Origin: Odontocerum albicorne
Lineage: Eukaryota > Arthropoda > Insecta > Trichoptera > Odontoceridae
Reading direction: 5' to 3'
Assembly (NCBI GenBank): GCA_949825065.1
Contig: OX463854.1
Coordinates: 15,661,112-15,725,111, forward strand
DNA: 64,000 nt
Of this stretch, positions 44,797 through 55,649 are shown piece after piece. A program made the position numbers and the translations under genes. How positions within the stretch are numbered: the first letter of the stretch is position 1; each line of letters opens with the position of its first letter. Below the pieces are notes generated by a model. It made no database searches, had not been told where the DNA came from, and saw only the letters and a program-made list of their open reading frames with translations.

Positions 44797-44925
44797 TATT
44801 ACACTTTCGTTGTATACAGGTTTATTGCCATGTGGCTTGCCACTTGGCAGGTTTATTGCCATGTGGTAATATCTTTCAACCAATCAGAAATATGTTAAGG
44901 AGACCTTAAGTTAAAACTAGACTGG
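44797..44925 (-). repeat. SINE 3' half, minus strand
   Basis: Reverse reading gives the family body and tail (AGGTCTCCTTAACATATTTC, TGATTGGTTGAAAGATATTA, CCACATGGCAATAAACCTG, GTATACAACGAAAGTGTAAT). Part of it is duplicated (CAGGTTTATTGCCATGTGG occurs twice, 44817 and 44852). Its AT-rich tail contains the octamer TACTCGTA at 44789. Confidence 0.7.
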
Positions 44926-44984
44926 ACAAAAAATATTCAAACCCTTTCTGTCTAAACGATTCGCCGCTAAGCTAACTTTCTCAC

Positions 44985-45260
44985 ATCTCATCCATTCTGT
45001 TTGGCACCCGGGCGCTGCGCGACAAGCCCGTTTGTCGCTTGTTTATTGCTATACCGACGGCGCGGCGCGTCTGCCGATTAAACTAAATCGTCCGTGAGCT
45101 CTGCCCGGCGATCTGCCGTCCGGGTCGTCGGACCTTGCGATGGGGATAATTAAAAGCAAATTGTGCGTGCCCCTTTTAAAATATGCAAATGTTTTAATTT
45201 TAATGCATTTGACTGTAGCTGCGAGGCGAGAGTAACGCGAATTGTCATCTAACTTAGGGG
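44985..45260. promoter_or_regulatory. GC-rich unique island with POU-type octamer
   Basis: CpG-rich (CGGCGCGGCGCGTCTGCCG, CCCGGCGATCTGCCGTCCGG) followed by GATGGGGATAATTAAAAGC, then ATGCAAAT (45183-45190), a perfect POU octamer, and AATTTTAATGCATTTG. It is not repeated in the window, and the overlapping open frame (45049-45285, minus) has no motif. Candidate enhancer or conserved non-coding element. Confidence 0.35.
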
Positions 45261-45554
45261 AGTGGGATGCTGTTGATATCTGCAATGCGTGTTAATTTTT
45301 TTATTTACTCGATGAACTCTTGAGATTATTTAACGTGCACAACTGTTACGACATTTATGTTTCACATGAACGAGCGATTAGGTATTTAAATAAAAAAATA
45401 ATCTGAACTTCAAAATAAGTTTTTAAATTATTTTTGAAATGTATTTTATTTTATTGACAATATTAAAAAATAGTACCATTGAAATACCAGCCTCTTCTCA
45501 ATGGCGCTGTAATTCGGGATTCGAACCCACTATTAAGTGTTATATTGATACTGA

Positions 45555-45775
45555 CTATATTGACTATCTCTGTGGCCTAGTTGGTAAGACCTTGCCTCTC
45601 TTTAAACCGGAGGTTGCAGATTCAAATCCCGCTGAAACCCAGATTTTTTCTTAAAGATATCTGTTTGGATTTTCACTTAAGGCCTCATTTACATATTTAT
45701 GATTGGTTGGAAGAGATTACCACATGGCGATAAGCCCGCAAGGTTGTACTGTATACAACGGAAGTGTAATGCAAT
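45555..45775 (+). repeat. tRNA-derived SINE, full length reference copy
   Basis: A box CTGTGGCCTAGTTGGTAAGA, B box GCAGATTCAAATCCC, body GGATTTTCACTTAAGGCCTC and TGATTGGTTGGAAGAGATTA, the CCACATGGCGATAAGCCCGC motif, and the tail AAGGTTGTACTGTATACAAC, GGAAGTGTAATGCAATAC. This copy shows every segment of the family, and the others in the window can be aligned to it. Confidence 0.8.
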
Positions 45776-45789
45776 ACTAAATTATATAA

Positions 45790-46190
45790 TACATACAAAA
45801 ATTACAATAATTTGAGCTAATACTCAAAGAAAATAATTAAAAAAAAAGAAAGGTATCAAAATCATCGTTTATGCTTTACTATGAAGTGACTTCATTATAT
45901 GTAGGAAGACTTTCAAGAATCTCAATTCTCGGTATATCCATCAAACATAGGAAAATATTGATTTATGAAAAATCATTCAATAAACCTATCCCGTGTGCGA
46001 GTGGGAATACTCTTAATAGTTTTGTTTGAGAAAAAAAAACAATAAAAATAATATTATAATGTAGAATAAGCATTTACAACCCTTTTAAACTACCATACAT
46101 ATTCAATGTGAATTTATTAATTCAATTCTATCTAAAATACTCATTCCATGCAATTCCATACAATATGACATTATATTTTTAAAAAATGTA
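45790..46190. other. AT-rich spacer, no gene seen
   Basis: No feature recognised. Confidence 0.5.
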
Positions 46191-46194
46191 TCTA

Positions 46195-46895
46195 AAAAAT
46201 GGTGAAGTGATGTATCAAAAGGGATATAGTGAGATATTAAAAAAAGGTACAATTTATTTTTATTTTTTATTTATTATTACACATGACAAGATATATACAC
46301 AATTTGCGAAAAAACAACAGGTAATTTGATTTGGACATACAATTTTAATAGATCTGGGTTTGTGGCCTTTCATTTGTCTTATCCCCAGTAAACTAGGCTT
46401 TTGCCTGTATCTCACTGAGGATATTTAGCATGAAAAAATAAATCGATACTTCTTTCCGATTTTTGATTACACAAAAACAAAACCCCGTTGCACGCTCTCA
46501 TCAACCTGACAAACAGTGACACTCAACTACAACTGGAAACCTCTTGCGAAATTCAACTCCTCACACATAATCACTCCAGAAAGACCAAAAATATTCATCC
46601 CACAATATACCGCACACAATCATAAGAATAAAAATTAAAACAAAAAATACACAGAAACAAAAATACAAAAACAACCAAAATTAAAACAACAATGAGATCT
46701 AAAAAACGGTAATGAGATATAAAAGAAGGTATAATGAGATATAAAAAGGTGTTGATATATCAAAAAAAAGTTACAATGAGATATCACAAAAAAGGTGTAA
46801 TGAGATATAAAAAAAAGATATAATGCGATATCATAAAAAAATATAATGAGATATCAGAAAGGTATAATGAGATATAAAAAACGGTATAATGTGGA
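46195..46895. repeat. ~21-bp degenerate tandem array, split by a retroposon
   Basis: Units of the form AATGAGATATAAAAAACGGTAT recur with length variation at 46206-46253 and 46689-46890. The two parts are separated by an inserted LINE 3' end. If the insert and one copy of ACAAT are removed, the split unit becomes a regular member of the array. Confidence 0.8.
46254..46688 (-). mobile_element. 5'-truncated LINE 3' end (repeat B, copy 2)
   Basis: Flanked by ACAAT (46249-46253 and 46689-46693), a short target duplication. The A/T-rich tail is on the left, so the element is on the minus strand with its 3' end at 46254 and is truncated at 46688. It shares about 170 bp with 11965-12145. No reverse transcriptase remains. 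Confidence 0.75.
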
Positions 46896-46899
46896 CTGG

Positions 46900-47890
46900 A
46901 TCCTTTTTGCATCTAAATGTTCAATTATTATTATATATCGTTATCATCGTCAAAAGTCGTATACTCAGGTTTCAAGGTACCAAAAAATTGTATTGAAAAT
47001 TGTTATTTGTATTGTGTTCATCTTTTTCCAATTAATTTATGGAACGTAATATATATTTATAATACATTTATTTATCTTAAATCAACTATCTTCTTCTCGA
47101 GCTGCAGTCTCATATTGTAGGTAGGTTGGCCATCATCATGGCAATACTTCACTATAACCCAGAACTACTAATTAGAACTGCACCCGATTAAATCATGAAG
47201 GCTTTATAGCCAAGAACTAGCTTCTTTCTTGATTCGTTTATTACTTTCCCTGGATGTAATGTTCTTTAAAAAAAACTATATTGAATGAAAAACATTGCAT
47301 TTTCCTGATTTAGCACAATTTATCAGTTTCCGCATGAAAAAAGTGTAAAAAAATGATCTTTAACTTTTTAAAGAGCTTTTTATAAGTTGCCCAGCTGATA
47401 CGACAGTTGTCTCCCGGTTTTCTTATTGTTATAGGTTGTACCCAATTACATCTTATACCCAATTGATACTCGAAATACTCGTTAATACTCGAAGAAGGTA
47501 GTGGAAATAATACATAATGCTTTCCTGTAAAATGATTTAATTTAACCTGCAAAGACTTTTAGGAAGCTCAGCTATAATATTTTCATCGATCTATGAAAAA
47601 TGTGGATTTCTGAAAATTCATTTAATACATTTATCCCATTTGTGAGTGGGAAAGCTGTAAATATTTCAATGCAAGCATAGATAACCAAAAATAACCTAAA
47701 TTGCCGATTACGTTAGTAATTAACGTACACATTAAAGCTTGTTACACGCATACTATCACGCCGTGTTCCTTTTAAGGTAGTTAGATGGAGGTAGATCTCC
47801 ACGCTTATCTATTCTACATGGCTCTCGCTTCCTTCATATCTGCGCATGTCGTCATACATGCTCTCCTGTTTCTCATTTTTTTACTTATCC
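46900..47890. other. AT-rich spacer, no gene seen
   Basis: Short open frames only; none shows a family motif. Confidence 0.5.
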
Positions 47891-47897
47891 TTATATA

Positions 47898-48818
47898 CGA
47901 GGGTCATTCAGAAAGTAAGGTTACAACATTTATGTAGGATCGAAAAATGCTTGTATTTAATTGAAATTCACAGGATACTTTACAAATATATTAAACTACT
48001 TTTCAACGTAATCGCCGTCGAGATCGATACATTTCTGTAGTCGGGGCACCAACTTTTGTATGCCAGTGTCATAGACCTCCGCCGCCAGCTCTTTCAGCCA
48101 CTTCTTCACAGCTTCCTCGACCTCCTGATCGTTGGAAAATTGTCGGGGTGTAGTGACACACCCACGTCTCATCCTTTGCGATAGAGTCCAGAAAAACTCT
48201 CTCATGTGCAAAACGATCCAAAAATTCACGCGCGGCGGTCACGCGATTTAGACGGTGCTCCGGTGTGAGCATTCTGGGCACCCATCTCGCACACAACCTC
48301 TTGTAACCAAGTTTTTCCGACACAATATCAACAAGGAGACTTCGAGAAATGTCAGGAAATTCTTCGTGAAGGTCGTCAAGTGTCACACGGCGGTCATTTC
48401 GTACTTGTTCTTCAATTTTTCGCACAAGTTCGTCAGAAATCACTGCCTTGCCTCGCCGTCAGTATCAGTACGGCCTTCTCTGAACAGCCTAACCCACTTC
48501 GTGACATGTTGTCGACTCATCACATCACTACCATAAACTTCCACGAGCTTCCGATAAATATTCGCGGCGGTATTGTTCTGCAAAGTCAAAAAACGGATGA
48601 CTGCGCGGATCTCGCACGGACGAGAGGTGGCGGGAGCGTGCGACGACCTCTCCATCGGAAGAATTTACTGTGACTGAACAAAATGGCCGACAAACACGCG
48701 GGATCAAACAAATTGACCGTTAGGATCCCCCCTATACGCCAGGTGCGCCAACTTCGAAACAAAAAAAAATCCCCTGGCCTCAAGAGCCCTTGTTATCTTA
48801 GTTTCTGGATGACCCTCG
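47898..48818 (-). mobile_element. mariner element 8, internally deleted
   Basis: A 921-bp element at TA (47896-47897 and 48819-48820), ends CGAGGGTCATTCAGAAAGTAA on the left and, inverted on the right, CGAGGGTCATCCAGAAACTAA. Its coding DNA is GC-rich relative to the flanks. It lacks the middle of the catalytic domain. Confidence 0.9.
47996..48655 (-). pseudogene. mariner transposase lacking its catalytic core (element 8)
   Basis: Minus strand start at 48655: MERSSHAPATSRPCEIRAVI, HTH1 VYGSDVMSRQHVTKWVRLFR, then a shift near 48443 into ISDELVRKIEEQVRNDRRVT, HTH2 SRSLLVDIVSEKLGYKR, WVPRMLTP and AKDETWVCHYTP with the first catalytic Asp. From there it jumps directly to QFSNDQEVEEAVKKWLKELA and the C terminus GDYVEK. 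The whole stretch with the second and third Asp is missing, so DNA binding could survive but catalysis could not. Such products can in principle act as inhibitors of related transposases; that is speculation here. Confidence 0.9.
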
Positions 48819-48824
48819 TACATA

Positions 48825-49370
48825 TGTGTATTATATTATTGTTTCATAAAACTCGCAACTCATTTTCTCACTATGTCGAAGCCATCTCAAGATTCCTTCT
48901 TAATGCTACTTATAACATACATCTCTAACAAACAGTTATCTTTTGTCCAACCATTTCTTACTGCACTACGCATTGTAATACCGTATATTCTATGTTAAGT
49001 TTATTGATTACCCAAAAAAGGTTTCTAAATCAGTTCACCAACAAGATTATTGTTATGCTTCTGTGTGCGTTAGTATTGCTAATAAGTTCGACGATGTTTA
49101 TGAATGACATGTCTTCTACTTCTTCGAAGATATTGCTGTCTCCCAGCCACACAAATAAAGGTGCATTATCTTTACTAAGCGTTAATTCGCTTTCTTTTAC
49201 ATACTTGAAATTTAAATATTGTGAGGTGAATTTATATGTGCTGATATATTGTACTTAAATTCGATATTATGTAAAAAAAAGTATGCCCTTATTTAAGAGC
49301 ATTATAAAAGGCAATTTCCTAACAATCAACCTACGTTTTGCGGTCGTTTATCCTGCAATATCCCATGTAC
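48825..49370. other. AT-rich spacer, no gene seen
   Basis: No feature recognised. Confidence 0.5.
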
Positions 49371-49374
49371 ACAT

Positions 49375-49640
49375 TGTTTGGGACAAATCCCGTAGCGCCG
49401 ACTGGAAGGAGCGCTCACAAAATGATTGGCATTCAAATTAAAACGGAGCCGAACGCAATTTGTTCGTATTTTAAACGTCATTTTCTCCATTTAAATCACA
49501 TTCAAATGAAATGATACGTTCCGAAGGGGGCATCCGATGTCTCTTCGACAGTAGCGTAACATTAATAGACAGTATGCTCCCTCGGGTAAAATTATCCAAT
49601 AGTAATCCCATTAAAGAAGTTTCATCGATTTCGAATGTGG
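49375..49640. promoter_or_regulatory. Unique island, candidate conserved non-coding element
   Basis: GACAAATCCCGTAGCGCCGA, AAAATGATTGGCATTCAAAT, CGGAGCCGAACGCAATTTG, CATTTAAATCACATTCAAAT and GGGGGCATCCGATGTCTC. It mixes homeodomain-like AT cores with CpG-containing stretches, has no repeats and no open frame. The pattern is that of conserved enhancers; only a cross-species comparison could show it. Confidence 0.3.
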
Positions 49641-49659
49641 TAAGAATTAATTAAAGAAT

Positions 49660-50080
49660 TCCTGCTTTACTATAAACTTTCTAATTGCATATATATGTTT
49701 TTTCTGAACTCTTATTTCAAAGAGATGAAAATTCGAAGTTTCTCGTTAGTGTGTGTTCACAAAGGATTTGTATTGGCACACATATAACTCGTACCAAAAT
49801 TTACCAGTGACAATTTTTTTTCTAAGATAAACAGTGATTATATATATTTTTAATTTTGGATAATTTTAACTCTCGTACTCATGTGATATTTGAATCCTTG
49901 ATTACTGTTGTATATTTTTTCTCTCAGAATTTTTCAACCAATTAAAAAACACGTTTATATTTTATTAAAAAGTATCCTTCATTGTTAGAATATTTTCTTA
50001 AATTTTATATGATAAATAAGCACCGAAATTATAAATTTGAAATGTAGTTTTTTTTTCAGTTTGCTTTTTGATCTTCTAAG
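49660..50080. other. AT-rich spacer, no gene seen
   Basis: No feature recognised. Confidence 0.5.
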
Positions 50081-50084
50081 TTTT

Positions 50085-50350
50085 GGGCCCTGACAAAGTG
50101 GCATCACTGATCTCCACCCCATTTTCACCCCATCCCCATGGTGTTCAGTGATATAGTACAAAGGGCGAGCACGGTGGGTGAACAGGAGTACTGGGCTGAC
50201 TTTTATTTATTTTGTGATTTATCCGTGGATTTAATTTAGGGCCCCACCGCCAAATCTGCAAGCAACAAGAATGTTAAGGTTATAAATAAGCCCGGACGCA
50301 TCTCGGGATACGCTTGTGTATTGTTAACGTGTACGCTTTTCAAGGTGCTG
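50085..50350. other. GC-richer unique block, unrecognised
   Basis: Contains TTTTGGGCCCTGACAAAGTG, CCACCCCATTTTCACCCCAT, GGGCCCCACCGCCAAATCTG and CCCGGACGCATCTCGGGATA. Preceded by TTTTTTTTTCAG (50049-50060), which resembles a splice acceptor, but the frames downstream are short and show no motif. Confidence 0.25.
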
Positions 50351-50359
50351 ATCACTGGA

Positions 50360-52680
50360 AACAAATTTATTTATGGTTTTCTGAAAGTTGAAAATATCTC
50401 ATTTACTTTTTTATATTGACCATAATTCCACAGTGGGTTGCGGGATGTGGATGATACGGAGTTTTTGTGTAGTTTTTTTTTTCGAAAGTACGAGTATATG
50501 CGAGAAAAATTTTCGCAAACAAAACTGAAGGATGAGCTATCTTAAAAGTTCCCCATAAATCTCGAAGTCGTTGGGTGAATTTTCTAATACTGTTAAAATA
50601 GTATATTACTATACAATAGTCATAGAAAACTCTGGTTTAGCCACGGCTTCAGGTCGGAACTAGTTTAGCTACGGCTTCGAAGGATGTGAAGTGTCAAACT
50701 ATGGACTAGCTTGGATGAAGGCGTTTTATAGCATCACTGTGATTTTGATGGAACATGTTTGATGATTTTCAAGTAAAAAAAAAATAATAAGTACGTTTGA
50801 TCGTTCGTATGACACGACGTATATTTTTAAACCCAAACCAGTTAAATCGCTCGATGAAACTCATTTCCATCACCACTGAACAGGCTTAATGAACACAACT
50901 CGTTGTATGGTATGATGTGGAACATTACAGTTACTGTTGGGCTATTCTCTTATTCTCCACGTTATACAGCAAGTATGCACATTTTCTATATTTGGTTCGT
51001 ACGCGGTCCTATGTCACCCATACCTTTTTTCAGGAGATCAAATGCCAGCATTCGCTCTATTGGGTCTACAATAAGTTTTCCTCTATATGGTCGAATTAAG
51101 ACCCATGCTTGACTCTACTTCATTATTATACCAAATTTTGATGATTGTTAGGTAGCTGAAGTCATGAAAATTTCCGAAACCGCTAAAGCATCGGAGGAAC
51201 ATCATATTTTTTTTGGAACAGTAGATCGTTTTCCAAACACTTTCTTGTGATAATTATAAAAAATGAACTATTAAATAACGTCATATACAAATACATTTCA
51301 TCAATAAATTATTCATGTATTGTAACATATTTGTAATACACGGGCGAAAAGGAAATTTTAAAGAATTGTGTCAAATGGATATTCGTTTTACTTTATTACT
51401 GTGTATGTGCTTCACCATAAATCGGTGCTAAATAGTACACATTGTTAAATTTTATTATCTTTTTATATTATATTTATTAGCCAGTATTCGAAAAGTTTAT
51501 CGTTTTTTTTCGTATGTCACCCAGTAGAATCCCTTCCCCCCTTTTTTTAAATCTCTTCCAATTCTAAAAAGTTTATGATGGACAAAACGTTTATTCAAAG
51601 TCAGTTTTCAAGGAAGCGATTATTGCACTTCTGCGTCATCAAAGACGGGAAGAGTTACTGCAGATCTCCTATCGATTCAAATTACCCAGATTGAGCTACG
51701 GATTAGCTCTGTCTGCAGAAGCCGCTTGCTTTATTTTTACTCTGCCTCCTTTTCTCCCTTCACCGGATTTGTTCCTTCCTCTTTTTGCTTCCATTATCCT
51801 AATGTTCATTTGGATATCGACACAACAATTTTGAACGATTGCATTTCTACTAATTACTTGCAAATCCGTTTGATGCTTGATGTGTTTTATCGTTATTGTT
51901 TTTTTACGGTTTTATTATGCCGTTTGAAATATTAAATCCTCTCTGCTGAAAAGCGTTTACGTTTAGTCGCTAGAATTATTTTTTTATTTTTGTTTTCAAA
52001 GAAAACTTGTAATGTTTTTGTTATTATGGTTTTTATCTATATTTGTGTGTTAAATTCTTTTGTGGCTGTTTTTACTTTATATTTTATAAAACACAATTAT
52101 TGATTTTTGCGCATTTAAGTCTGTACTTGTTATACTCGTATAATTTTTCGTTCTTCATTTTAGGTATTTTTATTGTCCTCTTTATGACTGAATATTTTTA
52201 TCAATTGCTCAGAACTTTCCTTCTAATATTCTCAAGCCTTTGCGTTTACGTGCCAAGAACTTCTTTGATTTGGTATCTCCACTATTAATGAGCAACCTTT
52301 TCCTCTCCTTAGCACAATTCCTAGGACAATAAATTATTCCATATTTTCAGAACCTCTTCTCATTCTATATCTAAAAAAATTCAAGGTGCGTATTGAACAG
52401 TCAACAGTCTTTAATATTATGTTCCTGTTGTATATACAAACTTGTTCTCTATTTAACTTTTGTCGCCCGAAACAATATTTACCATCACTTGTTTCATTCA
52501 TTCATATAGTTTACTTAACTTGAGTGACAATAAAGCCAGTATACAGTGTAGTATCTGTCCCCGTTAATCAAAACTTGGAGCTTAGATCCACTTAAACATA
52601 CTCGCGTTACTTGCTCTCCGTCGTCGTACGAGTTTGTTTTACTACAGCTCGTTTGAAAGGCGAAACAATTTCAGACTTTT
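50360..52680. other. AT-rich spacer, no gene seen
   Basis: Octamers at 50489 and 52133. A near-duplicate pair GGTTTAGCCACGGCTTC / AGTTTAGCTACGGCTTCG occurs near 50634-50680. The open frames at 50903-51112 and 52043-52288 are not supported by any motif. Confidence 0.5.
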
Positions 52681-52684
52681 TATC

Positions 52685-52795
52685 TGACTGAGACTTTCAT
52701 TGTTTTTTTGGTAGTGCTGGAAATCGAACCCTAAATTGCCAAGAGGAAGATAAGCGTCTTACAAACTACGCCACGAGGACTAACCAACAATATTT
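52685..52795 (-). repeat. tRNA-derived SINE head
   Basis: Minus strand: GTCCTCGTGGCGTAGTTTG, TAAGACG (A box), and AGGGTTCGATTTCC (B box). Body not evident beyond about 52685. Confidence 0.65.
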
Positions 52796-52799
52796 GAAC

Positions 52800-53840
52800 G
52801 CCTATGAAACCTCTATATGTCCAAGTATTTATCGTTTAAATTAGCTCTATTTTGTTTCCGTGGTTTTTGTTAAAAAAATATATAGTTCGTGTTGTATTTT
52901 ATATTATAGATAATTTAAACGTTTTTTGAATAATATTTTAATTTCCTGTAGGGGTTAATTTAAAAATCTTCATACTCTAATTTTTAAAAAAATTTTCGCG
53001 CACCTTAATTTTATTTTTTTTAATCTGAAAGGTGTGGTGTATTCACCAAATTTATGCTACCAAAAAAAAACACTGGGCGGTTTTAGGTTTACACCTAAGA
53101 AGAATTCTTGGAACTGTAATTTTCTGATTCGATAATGTTTATTCATTGTGAGTCTATAATTTAGAAATAAGTAAAATAAAATATCTCAAAAGCTAAATAA
53201 GCAAATGAAAAAGTTCAATAAATTCAGTTTCACTCATTTTATTTTCACTTATCGTCCATTTCGAAAAGTACATTTCTTTTTCATTCAATTTTTATGAGTA
53301 TATTAAGTGTTGGTGTTCCTTTAAGAATTCGTTTTTGGGCACTTGACTGTTACTTGAATTTTTTTAAATATTTTTATTAAATAAACCTTCATAAATATTA
53401 AACACTTCTTTCAATGTTGTTATATCACTTCAAGTGATAATCATGACAATTTTTCGCATTGCTTCGTTTTGTTTCAAGTAAGAAGTGAAATCAACGAACC
53501 ATGCTAATTGGGCACGGAAGACTCATTTATTATTTTGCGGGGCGTAAGGAATGACTCGAAAGTTCCATAGGTTTAACATTACCGCGTCCAATGAATGTTG
53601 CGTTTCTTCTTTCTTCTATGAGCTTTTCTATTTACAGATTGATTGTTACATTTTTTAAGCGTTATCAGTTGAAACTTTGAATTATCTAGAATCGTATTTT
53701 TTTTAAATTCGGTTTATTATATTGACTCATATAATTGCATAATGGCTTTAATTTGGTGGCACCCTAGTTTGGGTGGATTGCCTATTGAAAAAAAATATCT
53801 TCGTATATATTTGTGCTAGTCTTGGACCTGAATCAAGAGT
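52800..53840. other. AT-rich spacer, no gene seen
   Basis: No feature recognised. Confidence 0.5.
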
Positions 53841-53857
53841 CTTGTTTGTGCTGCTCT

Positions 53858-53995
53858 GATGATGATGGAAAAATCTTGAAGTCGGTAGTTATACCGTATT
53901 AGTGAAACACGCAGTATTTCACTAAATAAATTGCGGTCTCTTTAAACCTCCACAGTATTAATGCCGTAACTATAAATAATATATTTAATTTATGG
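53858..53995 (-). repeat. Penelope-like terminal repeat, diverged copy
   Basis: TTTAAACCTCCACAGTATTA, ATGCCGTAACTATAAATAAT is the inverted form of the left end at 38075. Upstream, GTGAAACACGCAGTATTTCAC is a hairpin. CTGATGATGATGGAAAAATC followed by TTGAAGTCGGTAGTT (53860-53895) resembles a decayed hammerhead core in which GAAAC has become GAAGT. Confidence 0.5.
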
Positions 53996-53999
53996 TTTC

Positions 54000-54600
54000 T
54001 GTTAAGTGTAATTGTAATATATAATTATAATATACGTATGTTATACGTATTTAAATAGTTTTTTTTTGTACTTTAAAACTGAGTATGTGATTAGCGACGC
54101 AATACAAATGGACAGTAATCAACTCAATTATAGACTAGTTTGCATTTTATCAAAATGATACACGTGTCGTGTTTAACTTATCAATCGCACCTCACTGACA
54201 ACAAAGAGCACAATCAAGTGTCAACACGTAATACGGTGTAATCCGGTTCGCTTGGTTCAGCTTCTGCTTCTGCAGCGAGGTGGGACAGGAGACAGGATAT
54301 GGGAGACAGGGTAAATCAATTAGAAGGGGTCTCGAAGGGTTGTGTATTAAATAATTACGTTTTCAACAGTTCTGCCGTAAGCTTGATCATTGTAAAAATA
54401 ATAATTAATGGATGATTGGAATACTAAAAATAGCAACTTGAGCGCTGAGTTTTCTTTATATATCCAAAGTGAGAAAAGCAGAGTTCAGAATAAAAGCTAT
54501 AATGGCAGTCTTCAAAGTTGTTTATAAACCAACATTAATGTACAGTCACGAGCAATTGAAAGATTAAAATGAATAGTACATGCAACAGAAATGAAACATC
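54000..54600. other. Spacer, no gene seen
   Basis: A purine-rich stretch near 54270-54345 (GGGACAGGAGACAGGATATG, GGGAGACAGGGTAAATC) is the only distinctive part. Confidence 0.45.
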
Positions 54601-54626
54601 CTAGTCGATTAATTAATCAAAAAAAA

Positions 54627-54702
54627 TGGGGGTTCGAACCGATGACCTTCCGCACGGAAGTCCAGTGCGTTACCGCACGGGCATGCACTTCAACCGGTAT
54701 AA
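54627..54702 (-). repeat. tRNA-like sequence ending in a T run
   Basis: Minus strand: GCATGCCCGTGCGGTAACGC (A-box-like), CTGGACTTCCGTGCGGAAGG, then ATCGGTTCGAACCCCC (B box), followed by TTTTTT, a pol III terminator. The T-stem does not pair (ATCGG versus CCCCC) and the acceptor arm is unclear, so it is a pseudo-tRNA or a SINE head rather than a functional tRNA. Confidence 0.4.
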
Positions 54703-54849
54703 AACAGCTAAGGAGGCTGATTGAAAAGAGTCTGGTAGGTGTCTCGGGCAGAAGTTACAATTATGTGATAACTGGAATAATAAAATGCACTGAAGTGTCC
54801 TTGGCATTTTTTATAATAATTATATCACATTAATTATTATAAAAAAAAT

Positions 54850-55425
54850 AATAACGTATCGGATAATTGATCTTCTAAAAAATCTAACGATTCAACTTAC
54901 TTATATCTTTAAAAATACAATGCACCAAAATACCAATGTATAGTATAACCTGGAAAGAAAAAAAATAAAACAGTTGAATTCAATTAACAATACAAGACTA
55001 GAGTAGAAAAAAATGAGTGTGTCTCATCATACAACAAACTAAATAACTAAAATACTTTTAATATAATGAAATAACCAGTTTCCAAATCGTGATACAAGAT
55101 TGAGGAAATGTCGGACAAGGATTCTCTTGATCGCAACAACATGTACATAAGAATATCCGGATTATGATGGAGAACAGAGACCAATGGAAGAATCACCTCG
55201 ACGCTTAAACCCCTGACGCATTCAAGATGATGGTGAACAAGTTGAACGAATGAATAAAAATAAAACGTATCACCATCTATTAAATTTTAAGAATTCATAT
55301 AAGTTTACACACTGGTTATATTTTGAGGTAGCCATTTACCAACGAAATTAAACAATCTCGTATCTCGCCCACCACTAATCTAATTTTGGCTGCGGACATT
55401 TTTCGTGTATGGTTTCCAGCCTCTC
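54850..55425. other. AT-rich spacer, no gene seen
   Basis: No feature recognised. Confidence 0.5.
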
Positions 55426-55429
55426 TGGA

Positions 55430-55640
55430 TCAGGAATATCCTGTTGAAGTGGACTTTAGTACCAACTTATGGCGCCCACAAAATGCAATTACCGCCGGCA
55501 GGCTGCAGAGAGTGTGACGGCAGCCGCCTCTCACCGCCCAATTCCCGCCCGTAGCGGGAACGATTAACATATAGCATTGACGTCTAATTATCGTCATCTA
55601 TCAGCGACAGGTATTAAATCCGGTAACGACACGTTGTATC
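55430..55640. promoter_or_regulatory. GC-rich unique island, candidate conserved non-coding element
   Basis: CTTATGGCGCCCACAAAATG, CAATTACCGCCGGCAGGCTG, GTGACGGCAGCCGCCTCTCA, CCCGCCCGTAGCGGGAACG, then GACGTCTAATTATCGTCATC. CCCG...CGGG forms a short hairpin and TAATTA is a homeodomain core. No repeats or supported frame. Confidence 0.35.
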
Positions 55641-55649
55641 ATGTATTTT

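Noticed and set aside
45565..45640. Functional tRNA gene
   Set aside because: The promoter boxes are good, but the sequence continues into a SINE body with the same tail as a dozen other copies, and the arms do not fold into a proper tRNA.
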